From assembly GCA_030272155.1 (NCBI GenBank), contig CP126197.1, positions 3,650,001-3,714,000 of the forward strand: 64,000 bases of DNA, read 5' to 3'. Below, one piece after another: positions 44,830-55,688 of this stretch. Both the position numbers and the translations under genes were made by a program. The stretch is from Tetradesmus obliquus. Taxonomy: Eukaryota; Chlorophyta; Chlorophyceae; Sphaeropleales; Scenedesmaceae. A model generated the notes under the pieces. It did not search any database, had not been told where the DNA came from, and saw only the letters and a list, made by a program, of their open reading frames with translations. Numbering within the stretch: position 1 is the stretch's first letter; each line of letters opens with the position of its first letter.

Positions 44830-47800
44830 TCACCAGTCGTGCTTGTCACCTTGCGCAGCAACAGCACCCGCTGCAGCAAGCAGGTCCAAGGCGCCACCAT
44901 GGCCCATCATGTGATGGTGCTGCTGCTGCTGGTGCTGCTCCTCCTCAGTATCCCACTGCTGCTGCTGCTGCTGCTGCTGCTGTTGTTCGGCCTCAGCCTC
45001 AGCAGCAGCAGCCACAACAGCTGCCACCGCTGCTGCCTCTGCACTGCCTTTTCTGCCGGAAAGCTCGCCAGAAGCTTCCCGCTTCACTACAGCTGCCGCT
45101 GCAGCAGGCGACTGCGCCTGCAAAGCATCTGCAGCACTGCTGGTGGCAGCAACAGCAGCGGCAACAGCCACATCCACATCCTTCTGTTCCTGCTGCTGCT
45201 GCTGCTGCTGAAGGGCCAGCTCACCTGCTGCTGCTGCTGCCTGCTGGCTGGCAGCCTCTCCACCATCAGCAGCAGCAGCACCGTTGCCAGCAGCAGCAGC
45301 GGCCGCCATCGCCATTGCTGCTGCCGCAACCACAAGCGGGTTTGGCTCTGCAGGAGGAAGCGGCGTGCGCCGGCCGCCGCTGCCGCTGCTTGTCGGCTTT
45401 GGCGTGCTCCTACCGCTGCCTGGCAACCTGCCTGCTGCTGCTGCTGCTGCTGCATCGCCGCTGCCATCCGCACCCACGCCCACACTTGCTGCTGCTGCTG
45501 CCACTGCTGCTGCAGCAGCTGCTGCTGCCGCCGCCGCTGAGCCCTCAGCGTTAGCTTGCAGGAGCTCGGTCAGTGGAGGGGAGCGGGACAGCAGCCAGTT
45601 GCCGCCGGCGTGGAAGTCAGACAGTGCTGCAGCCAGCTGCGCACTGCCGAGCCGCTGCATTACACAAGCAGGGGCACAGGGCGGCCGTGTCAGCACACAC
45701 ACAGGCGCTACCAACCCCAACCTTGAATTCCGAATACAAACAAAGAAGCGATCACATTGGCAGTCGACTGCTGTCTCTACTCGCTGCAGGGTCGCATGCT
45801 CCCAAACAGCTTTGACACAACCTCAAAGCTCTACTGGCTGCAGCGTCGCATGCCATGCCATGCTCTGGTGCTGTGTGTCACTGCGAGGCTTGCTGAGCAC
45901 GCAAGGTTGTATGCATGGCAGGGCCCTCGCATCGGGTGTGGCTGTCCTGAACATCACCAAATGATGCGATCATGTGTCAACATGTGTCAGCACTCTCCCC
46001 AGCTGTGCAGGCTACATATACATCACACCCAGCAGGCGTCTCACCTCAGGTGTGGCTGCCCTGAACATCGCTGCATAGTCTGCAACACCCAGCGGTGTCG
46101 GCGGCCGCGTGTCATGCAGCTGCAGCGCCGCAGCCAGCACGGGGTTCAGCCCCAGCTGATCCGCTGCGCTGCCAGGCCTGCTGCTGCTGCTGCTGCCGGC
46201 AGCCGCCTTGCTGCCGCCTGCTGCTGCTGCCGCTGCTGCGCCGGGTGGCAGTGGCGGCGTGCCTGCATTAGAAAAGCGGTGGGTGTTGCATGGCGTGAGT
46301 GGTGGGGCACAAGCAACAAAAAACAAACACACTTGTTCGCCGCCAGATGCATGCGTGTGCGGCACGCATGCAAACAGCGGCCGGGCTGAACCAATTGCAA
46401 CAGCCACAGCAGCCTCGCTGCTTATCTCTCAACATCCCTTCAGCACGCTTAGCTCAACCCTCTGCTACGCCGCGCCCACCTGAGGTCAGCCCTGCAAACA
46501 GGCTGGGGGAGTAGAAGGCCCCCAGTGGCCCCACAATGCGAAACAGACTGGCGCTTACACTTGTTAGCTGTTTTGCCGCTGCTGCATCCCTTGAGGGCAA
46601 CATCTGTGCACCCTTTCACCACATGACATCGCTCAAACTAGCCAAACTGTGAGGTGCCAAGTTGTGCTGTGTTGCACAGTGAGCTGAACCAACCTGAGGT
46701 GAGGCCTGCAAAGAGGCTGGGCGAGTAGAAGGCCCCCAGTGGCCCCAGCAGCGAGCCTGCTGCTGACCCGCCAGCCGCCTGCACCAGCGGGCTGGGGCTG
46801 CCTGCCACAGCCCTGCACAGCATCAGCGACATGCAGGAACAGACGACACAGCAGCAGCAGCAGCAGATCAGCTTCATTGGTCACCATGTGCTGCCTGCCA
46901 CAGCCCTGTGACACGTGCGGCAACACAGCATGCAAGGACGCTGCAGCAGGCAAGCGATCTTTTGGTCGAGTGGTCAGCACGTGCATCAGCACGCCATCTA
47001 CGGCTGCTGCAACACGAGGAGTGCAAAGCTTTGCTGAACAAATCTGCACACATAGCATCATAGAGGGTGCTGCCATCGCCAGTGCTGCAAGCTGCTGCTG
47101 CTGCAACACCCCGCCCCTCCCACCCACCTGTGCGGGTCCTCAGCAGCCGCGCCGTCCGGCGGCGACCGCTGCCTGCCGCCCGAGCGCGCGCGCTGCAGCT
47201 GCTGCTGCTGCTGCCGCTGCCCCGCCTTGCCGCCGCCGCCCTCGGCCCCTTTTCCGCCGCCATGCAGCAGCTCCTGCAGCTCCTGCTGGTGCTGCATCAG
47301 CACCCGGTGCATCATCGTGTTCTGCAGCCTGCTGCCGCCGCTGCCTGGCCCGCTGCCGGCCTGCTTCTGCTGCCCTGAGCCGCCAACCCACAGCTCCGGG
47401 ATCTCTAGCTGCGGCTGCTGCTGCTGCTGCTGCGAGGAGGATGGCAGGTGCGCTGACAATGGCCTACTGCTGAAGCCGCTACCAATGCCAGAAGCTGCAG
47501 CACCTGCAGATGCTGAGGTCCCGGCAGGTGCTGACACAGGCCTTCCGCTGTGTTTGCGCGCCACGGTGCGCATCACAAGAGCAGTAGGGGAACCTCCTGC
47601 TGGTGAAGCCACGCCCTCTGCTGCCTCCGCACCTGCTGCTGCTGCTGCTGCTGTGTCTGCTGCTGCCCACTTAGGGTGGCCCGGCAGTACTGCTGCTGGG
47701 TGGTGCCGACCTTGGCCAAGCCCCAGCATAGTGCCAGCTGCTGCTGCTGCGTCAGCATCTGCCTTCGCGTCAACATCCATTGCATCAGCTGCATCTGCTG

Positions 47801-48013
47801 CTGCCTGCTCTGCATCTTCTTGCTTCACTTGCTGCTGCTGCTCGAGCCACTCAACAAAGCCACTGCCCCAGTTTGCGGCATCCTTGCCGCGCCGGGGCGC
47901 TGCTGCTGCTCGCTGCCGCTTCTTCACCTGCAGAGAGCCCTGCAGATACAGCAGCAGCACCGGATCAATCTCTACCATGCCGTTGCCTCCCCGGCTGCCG
48001 CTGGAAGGACCAT

Positions 48014-48044
<31 letters not shown>

Positions 48045-51000
48045 ATCCTGCTCCCCACCCTGCTGCTGCTGCTGCTGCTGGAGTCCTTGGCTCAGATCAA
48101 GCCCTAATCTGCTGCTGAGCAAGCTTGGGCTAGTCCTGCCTGCTGCCCCTGCGGAAGCAGGCCTGCCGGCACCCGGCATCAAACCATTGGCAGCAGCAGC
48201 AGCAGCAGCAGCTGCTGCAGCCGCTGCTGCTGCGCCTGCAGCACCCCAGCGGCTGTACATGTCAGCATCGCCCATGCCTGCTGACACTGCTGCTGCTGCT
48301 GCAGCTGCATTGCCAGCTGCTGCAAAGTCGGCGCCGTGCAGGCCTCCAGGGAAGGGAGGAGTCACGCGGCCGTTTGCAAGCGCTGCTGCTGCTGCCAGCC
48401 CGGCAGCGATCTCAGAAAAGCTCGGCTCCCCTGATTGCAAGCCGTCACCTGCTGCCATCCCAGCAGCGCCGAGCTGCTGCTGCTCCCCTAGCGCTGCTGC
48501 TGCTGCTGCCGCTGCGGCAGCATCCTCAGCTGCCGAGCTGCCCTTACCCCCAGCTGCGGCGGCGGCAGCTGCAGCAGCAGCCGCTGCTGCTGCTGCCAGT
48601 GATCCCACTCGCAGCGCTGGCGGCAAGGCCTGCACTGGCAGGCCCTGCCCGTAGCTGCCACCTGCTGCTGTTGCCGCTGCCGCTGCTGCTGCTGCAGCAG
48701 CCGCTGCAAAGGCCGGGTCCATACCAGGCTCCAGCATACCATCCGCCTGCAGCTGCTGCAAGTGCTGGAACTGCTGCAGCTGCAGCTGCTGCTGCTGCAG
48801 GCTATCTCCCAGCAGCCCGCCAGCTGCTGCTGCCGCTGCTGCTGCTGGATCCTGCAGCAGCCAAGGGCTCTGCAGCAGCGGATACGGCACACCAAGGCCA
48901 GGCGTGAGCCGGCCGCTGCTGCCGATCGGCTGCTGCACTCCTAGGCCTGCCCCTGGCCCTGCTGCTTCACCCAACATATCCAGCAGTCCTGCAAGCTGGA
49001 ACCCTGAACCCGGCCCCGCGCCGCCTTGCACTGCTGCCGCAGCCGCCGCTGCCGCTGCCGCGCGCGCTGCTGCTGCCGAGGCTGCTGCTGCCGCAGCGGC
49101 AGCAGACGGCGTGGGCAGGGGCTGCTGCTGCAGGCCTGCTGCGTTGCTGCGGCCCTTGCCCTTTTTGTTGCGGCCCCTGCTGGGCGGCTGGTACTGCCCT
49201 AGCTGGCACTTGAGGCAGATGTAATGCATGAAGTCGTAGCAGTGGCGCACAGGGTCCATCTCCTGCAGGCCAAACAACACAAGCACGTCGAGTTGGCGAC
49301 AGTTGTGCAACTAGCAGCTGGCACTTGAGGCAGGTAGTGCATGCTATTGTAGCAGTGGCGCACAGGGTCCTCTCCTGCAGGCAGAATGCAAGCAAACTCA
49401 GTTGGGAACAGTGTTCCATGACCAGCCACTGCAGTCGAGCACTGCGACAGCTGTGGCATGCAGCAAACTGCTCGCACTGCCAGCGCTGCCCGCTACCCTG
49501 CGCCAGCGGCAATGCCGAGGATGTGCTGCGCTGGAGGAGCTTCCTGGCACGACTGCTAGGAAGCGCCTTCAGCGCAGCACATGCTCGGCATTGCCGCTGG
49601 CGCAGGGTAGCGGACACAGTAACACACAGCGGTGGTGCGACAGCTTATACAAACTATTCTCCAGCGTGTAACTTCCAGCTGCTGAATGCAGCAAAGTGCT
49701 GCTCCCACAGCTGCGTACTGGCACTGCATCAAAGCACAGCTCCTGCACCATCTTGTAACCTCATTCCACCCCCGCAGCACCACCCCATGCACTCCTACTA
49801 CAAGAACACGATAATGATATGCCAACTGTTACACAAAACTGCTGCAATGCTAGGATGCCAACTGCAGCGCCAGCTCACCATCTGCGCCTGCAGGCACGCC
49901 GTGTGCGCCCACGCTTTGCAGCTCTCACACTCGATCATCAAGTGCCCGTCATCGACCTGCGTGCCGCACGCACACTCCACCACATACGTGTCTTCAAACT
50001 CGGTGTTGTCAGATGATGAACCGCCGGACTCCCCGTGCCCGCCGCCACGCTGCCGGTGGCTGCGTGCGGGCACGCCGTCTGCGTCGGTGTTGACTGCGAC
50101 GCCCCGGTATCGCCGCCGGTCGTAGATGCCTGCGACGCGAGCGCAGCAATTGCAGGACAGCACTTGGCCGAGCAGTGTAGCAAGATCACATACCGGGTGA
50201 CATCCATGGGACAGCAGTTTGTACTGCGTTGCATTGTTGCGAACTTGCAGGATTCCTTAGCGACTCAAGCCAGCCCCAAACATCTCCACACCGCCGTTAC
50301 TTTGACCATTCCTACTCATAATTTGACCGAGTCGAACGTGCCCCAACAGCCGGTCAAACTCACCGAAGCGCCTGTCCTCCACGATGCCGGAGATGGGCCC
50401 TTCATACCCGCCAACCAGCCCCATGCCATCAGCAGCAGCGCCAGCAGCAGCAGCGGCAGCAGCAGCGCCGCCAGCCATGCGCCGCCGCTTGCGGCCGCCG
50501 CTGCCAGCGCCTGCTCGCATGTCTCCTTCGCAGCCGATCTCCCAAGAGTCATCGTCATCGCCAGGCCCTGCTGCTCCCATCTCGCCTTCTGTCAGGTTGC
50601 GCCGTTTGACAGCCCTATTGTGGCGGCGGCAGAACAGCAGCATGCAGCATGCATGCAGCTTGAGTACAAGCTCAGAGGTACCTCTAACTGAGAAGTGTAA
50701 GGGCTTGAGGTCATGCAAGGTCATGCTGCAGGACTGTTTTTTAGCAGCAGCTGCTGGTACAACAACACGCTGCACTTTGGCCACAAGCTGCTAGACGCTG
50801 CTGTTGCTGCGGCTGTTGCATCCCAAAGATCCGCTACTGCCTGCCAATTTGCCTCGCTGAACTGCGGCCGTAAAGCGGCCGATTTGCTGCACATGGGCCA
50901 GCCGCCGCACCTTGCTGCTTTGCGCCGTGCTACTGCCTCCTCATCATCACCCAGCTCAGCATCACCCTCCTCCTCCTCCTGCAGCAGCAGCACACACAGC

Positions 51001-52848
51001 ATGCGCAGCCACAAACAAGTCAACACTGGTGACTTGTCAGGTGTGTGAAAACCACATCTGGTGTATGCAGTGCTGTCATAGCACCCTTCAAGTGGAGGCT
51101 GCTGATGGCAAGCATGCATGTATTCCTCAATGCCTGCATGAGTCGCTGCAGGCAGTGCGTGCTGACACACATGCACATACAGGGCAGCGTAGCAAGGTCA
51201 TGTTACACACCGCACTGCTGCAGCTGCACAGCCAGCTGCCAGAACTGCTCGCTTCCAAGCTGCTGCGCTGCTGCCATCCATTTCATCGCCACAGCACGAT
51301 CCCAGCCTAATACAGTCTGCACCCTCCTGCGCCACCGCCGCCGCTGCTGCTGCTGCTGCCCTGTGCGCACACTTCTTCTTTATCTGGCTCATCATCGTCC
51401 TGCGCTGCTGCTGCTGCTGCTGCTGCTGTTGCTGCTGCTGTTGCTGCTGCGCTGTGCGCACCTCTTCTGTGTCCGGCTCATCGTCGTCCTCCCGCTGCCT
51501 GCCCCTGCCGCCTCCTGCAAGGGCCCCGCCCGCACCAGGCGGTAGCGGGCCACCCTCCCGCGCCATGCTGCAGCACAGCAGCAAGCATCATCACAACATC
51601 AGCACATCGTCAGTGCATTGTCAGTTTAAAAAATCACCACAAGCACCAGCCAGTACGTGCTACTTGAGCGCCATGTGGCCGTCTGGAGGGAGTCCTAGCC
51701 ATGCATGTGAGTTTGAGCCAGCGTAGGCTGCCGCAGTTTGGTTCAGGGTCGTGCATTTCTGGCAGACATGTGCCAGCCTGGCAGCCAAAAGCATGCACTC
51801 TCCTGCAAGGCACCAGACTAAGGAATAAACGAGGCGCAACACACAACATACTGACGGCCGTATGCTACAACACAGCAGCACCAACGCACCGCTGGGTGGC
51901 TGCTGCTGCTGCCACTGCTGTGGCGGTGTACTTTTTGTGCCAGGGCCCCGAGGTTTTAGGCTGCAGCTCCAGCGTCTCATCTGGCGTGATGTGCCTGAAC
52001 TTGACAAGGTTGCGCCACTTGTCCTTGAGCTGCACACCAGTGCGGTGGCTGCAGGACAAGGAAAGGAAACATGGCAGGCAGACGCAGAGGCGCAGCAGAC
52101 AGTGAGAGGCTCAGCACATGAGTGCCAACAGTAGCCGCAGGCTACCAGACAATGAGGCCGCGAACCTTCAAACAACTTGAAATTCAAGCAATGAATGAAG
52201 CCTATGGGTGTGCATGCAGGTTGCTTGCACAGACCGCAACAGCTGCGGGTGGTTGTCAAGCATTGGGGCTGTGTGCAACGATGCTGCTGCCAAACCCTAC
52301 ACAAACCCTAACACAGCAGACATAGCTGAATCAACCTCAATTGCTGCAGGGAGCCATCAGGAAGCTGGAGTCATATGTTTTGGTCAGCTGCAGCAGGGCT
52401 GCTGCATCCTGAGCTCAGCCATTGCTACTGCTGCTGTGTTGCTTTGCAGGAAGCAGCTCCGACTGCTGCTGCCACGCTGCCTGGCTGTGTCACAGCTGCT
52501 GCTGCCAGTGCACTCACAGCAGAATCATGAACTCTGGATCTGTCCTGATGCGCTCCCACGCGCCAAGGCCATGCTTCTTGACTCCAGCTTTCAGCGCGTT
52601 TTCCTCTGCTGCGTCCCACACTCGGTATTCTCGGCTGCAAGCACGGCAGAGCACACACAGAAAGGGAAACTAATAAAGATTACAGCAGCTGCATGTGATT
52701 TAGACACATTGCTATTGCTTGTGCCCTTCTGTGCTGCTCGACAGGCTCAACAAAGCAGGCAGCCACTGCTGACAGCAGGAGCAGCAGCTAGTATGCAAGC
52801 CCGCACGCCTTGCAGAAGCTCAAATTACCTGCTGCCTTGCTTCCCCAT
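44830..52848 (-). CDS. Single-Myb (telomere-binding-like) and PHD-finger chromatin protein
   Basis: Eleven exons join in phase: 52829-52848, 52518-52634, 51890-52048, 51462-51567, 50911-50978, 50364-50614, 49879-50129, 47128-49262, 46694-46812, 46045-46262 and 44830-45654, giving about 1422 residues. The N-terminus is a single Myb domain starting MGKQGSSREYRVWDAAEE, then KAGVKKHGLGAWERIRTDPE and RTGVQLKDKWRNLVKF. The LKDKWRN motif is typical of plant telomere-repeat-binding (TRB/single-Myb-histone) Myb domains. Acidic segments follow, then a basic RKRRR patch. About residues 293-343 form a PHD finger: VECACGTQ…IECESCKAWAHTAC…YICLKC, with a C-x-C start and a Trp two residues before the His, as in H3K4me-reading PHDs. 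The remainder is mostly Ala/Gln/Gly/Ser low complexity, including one 2.1-kb exon. DNA or histone binding is inferred from the domains. I know of no described protein with this combination. Joining the Myb and PHD parts rests on phase-compatible splices, not on transcripts. Confidence 0.75.
45925..46760 (-). repeat. Copies of donor edges of Myb-PHD exons 9 and 10
   Basis: The exon 9 donor edge (LGAFYSPSLFAGLTS) at 46694-46745 recurs at about 46478-46540. The exon 10 donor edge (MFRAATPE with GTGAGA) at 46043-46075 recurs in part at about 45928-45965. Confidence 0.75.
49195..49382 (-). repeat. Duplicate of the acceptor edge of the giant Myb-PHD exon
   Basis: The start of the exon at 47128-49262 (DPVRHCYDFMHYICLKCQL), which carries the last PHD cysteines, is repeated just upstream at about 49314-49382 with substitutions (DPVRHCYNSMHYLPQVPA in one frame). 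The copy has lost the second cysteine pair in frame. Confidence 0.85.
49490..49612. repeat. Long near-perfect intronic hairpin (about 60-base arms)
   Basis: The arm beginning CCGCTACCCTGCGCCAGCGG (49490 onward) is the reverse complement of the arm ending at 49612, with about five differences over 61 positions and only a few bases of loop near 49551. Two of the differences would be G-U pairs in RNA. It lies inside the intron between the two PHD-coding exons of the Myb-PHD gene. Confidence 0.92.
51345..51500 (-). repeat. Duplicate of a Myb-PHD exon 4 donor edge
   Basis: The acidic exon end (DDDEPDTEE plus GTGCGC) at 51450-51500 is repeated at about 51355-51410 in diverged form. A (CTG)n tract lies between. 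Confidence 0.75.
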
Positions 52849-55688
52849 GGGGAAGAACTGTTGCTATGCCACCAGCAGTGGCTGCAACCTGCGATGACAG
52901 AGCAGCACAGAGACAGTCAGGTTGCCTAGTCACTGCTGGAAGTAAGCTGGTGGTTGGGGACCCCCACCGCCCGGCGCGGTATGCCGAATACCCAGCAATG
53001 AGCGGCCATCTACAGCAACCTAAAGCTTTTTTGCGATGATGACTGGGCTGCTGTGGCCAGAGGCGTGACTTTGAAGCGGCTGCTGTTGGCTAGGTCCTCG
53101 CCAGAGCAGTTCACGGCAGCGCCGCAGGGCTGATACGCGCCTGAAAACCAAAGCAATTCTGCTTGCTATGTACTAAAAGGCCTGTCACTGGCCCGCTTCG
53201 CCGTGCTCTGGAAGTAGGGCTCTAGCCTCAAGCCCCAGTCCACTACGGTCACCGTCGGGCGCTAACGGCGATGTAAAATGGCTAAATCCGCTGTAACAAA
53301 ATCAGCTGAGCCCCTGCAGCTTGCCTGGGAGGACAGACCAGATGTTGGGAGATGAGAGATGGTGGGCGCCCCAGGCAAAGCTAGACCCAGTTGGTAGCAG
53401 CAATCTGCTGGACGATACGATTATAGTGCGAAAGGGTCTGCTGAGCAGACGTCGGTGCATACACTTGCAGGCTGCTCCTGCTGCCAACACACTGTCGAAG
53501 TTGCTTGCAGGGTCAAGCCATCCGTCAAAAACCTTATGCAACCGATCCTGAAAGCAGTGAGTGACTCGTCTTTGGGTGGCGGTGACATCAAAGGACTTCT
53601 GTTACTGCATAGGGTTTTCGAGAGGGAAGGCCGGATCCGCCTCATTTACGAGCAACGTGGGCGGAAACGGATGTTGACAGCTCAAAGGCTGCAATTCAAC
53701 CCTGCAATGCTGGCTATGAAGGAACTACACTTGCATACTGTGCTGCAGTGACTGCTCTGCTGCTGCTGCCCTGCCCCAGTTGGGTTGCAGCACCCACACT
53801 CAATCAAGCCTGCAATGCACCTAACCACGTGTAAAATCACCGTCTCAAGGCAGTGAGTGGCGCACAGTTATGCTGGCACCGTTGTCACCAGGCCGCTGAG
53901 CTTTAGCTGGGAGCTGACGACAAAACCCTGGGCAGGGCCCCTGCCACAGGCCGGGCCTGCCACAACAGCCTCAGCATAACAGCCTGCTGGCAGCAGCAAG
54001 CACAGGCCTCGTCATCAGCAAATTGTACCAATCAAAACTTTTGTGTTACACGACTGGAGCACAGCCCGGTATGGAGGCAATGGCAGGCTCTTGAGCCACT
54101 GCATCCACCAACCCATCCGTAGCACCAACAGCACCAGGTACATGACCAGACATACGTCTGCCGTGTGCAGTGCCGCTACAGTCGCTGCAGCTACAGCACG
54201 AAGTGGCTACCAGCCTGCCAGTAACGTCAGCAGGTGGGCTGCTTCCATGCAATGTTGTCACAAGCTACTGTGAACCTCGGCCGGGCGGGGAGCAAAAATC
54301 AATGACAGGCTCTTCAGACAAAGGGCAGCTGTATGCATGAAAGAGCAACACCGTGCCTAGCTATACGCACTACTAAATGAGCTGCATTATGGCACACGGT
54401 GCTGCACACCTGCTAGGCATCAATGCACAGTCAGAGCTGGCATGTTGTGGTATGGCCGGCTCTCGCAGCATGCCATGCACACCCGCAACAACAACATAAA
54501 CAAGCAGACTGCAGCAAGACCTGCAGCGGCTGCAAGGACCATTCTTGTTTAATATGGTGACAGAGCAGGCACCCGCATGCAACCTGCTGCCACAGACTCT
54601 CCCGGCCAGCGATTGCAATCGCCCCACTCATGCAGAGACAATCAGGGAAAGAACGCAAACATCACATGCACCACCCTTTGCCTGTGGTTTACTAGCAGCA
54701 ACGCAGCACGCAGCACGCAGCACGCAGCACACAATTGCAACACCAAAGAACCTGATGCGAGCATCCTGCAACTGATGCATACTGCGAATTTGTGGCAACC
54801 TCTCGACTGACCCTCGACACAGCTCTCCTGCAGGACACTTCATGCTGTACACCAGCCTGGAGCACAGAAACCTGCGAATGTTACTGAGCTTGCACAACTG
54901 CCACAACTCATCTGTGCAGCTGCCACAAAGAACTGCAGCCTGCCGTGAAATGCCTGGAGACACTGTGCAGTTCATGTTGTTCATGCATTGGGTCGTGGTG
55001 TCCTGGCACCTGCCCAGTTGCAACCCCACATGAAACGCTGCGCCTCATGTTACCACACCGTGCAAGTGCAGGTTGCTGCCCAGCCCTTGGCTTTCCTTCA
55101 GCACCGTACATTGATGTAGACTCAGCAGTTGATGCACCTGGCAGCTCAAACAACAGCCGGCGAGTGCTTTCCCACAATTTACTGCAATAGCTGCAACACG
55201 CCCAAGGCAAGGCTTCGACTCAATAGTACAGTCAATACCCCTTCCCCCAACCAACAATTTGGCACAGCAGCAACTCTGCTGACGATGTGACAAGCTGCAG
55301 CAGCCATACGCATTCATTCAACAACCAAAAGTGCACTGGAGCGTCTGATGTTGCTTAGCACACTGCAACGCCAGTGACACGTTGAGCCAGTGTCACAGTG
55401 ACAAGCTCACTCACCCCATGGCCGAGTAACGCCAGCCTGCACTCAACTAGCCATGCTACCTTGTGATCATGCACATGCCAGTAGTAGCAGTGCCTGCTGT
55501 GGTGGCCTGCTGCAGCCAGTGCAGTCCTTCCTGCATTCACGGTGCCACATGCTCAGCCTGCTGCACAACCTGGCTACAAAAGCAATGCTGCCAAGCAGAC
55601 GACCACAACGCAGCTTGACACACGCCACACACTGCACCAGACAGGCTTCCTGCATTCACGGTGCCATAGCACACCGACTGCGAGGAGC
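52849..55688. other. Intergenic region between Myb-PHD start and PDAT stop
   Basis: Plus-strand open frames at 53321-53551 and 53455-53751 look moderately protein-like, but I see no family resemblance and no clear splice partners. A short AGCACGC triplication lies at about 54707-54729. I see nothing else that I can name. Confidence 0.35.

Noticed and set aside
44796..45554. Plus-strand open frames rich in Gln/Leu/Pro and in Cys/Leu
   Set aside because: They are shadows of the minus-strand terminal exon of the Myb-PHD gene, created by CTG/CAG repeats.
47227..48654. 475-codon plus-strand open frame rich in Pro, Ala and Ser
   Set aside because: It is the complement of the GCA/CAG-biased Myb-PHD exon. 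The minus strand has phase-consistent splicing and the PHD cysteines; the plus frame has no domain.
51198..51340. Extra Myb-PHD exon between 51462 and 50978 (frames EGADCIRLGS or GWDRAVAMKWM)
   Set aside because: Exon 51462-51567 and exon 50911-50978 join directly in phase 0. The GWDRAVAMKWM frame needs a different phase, and the other lacks a good donor. Alternative use is possible.
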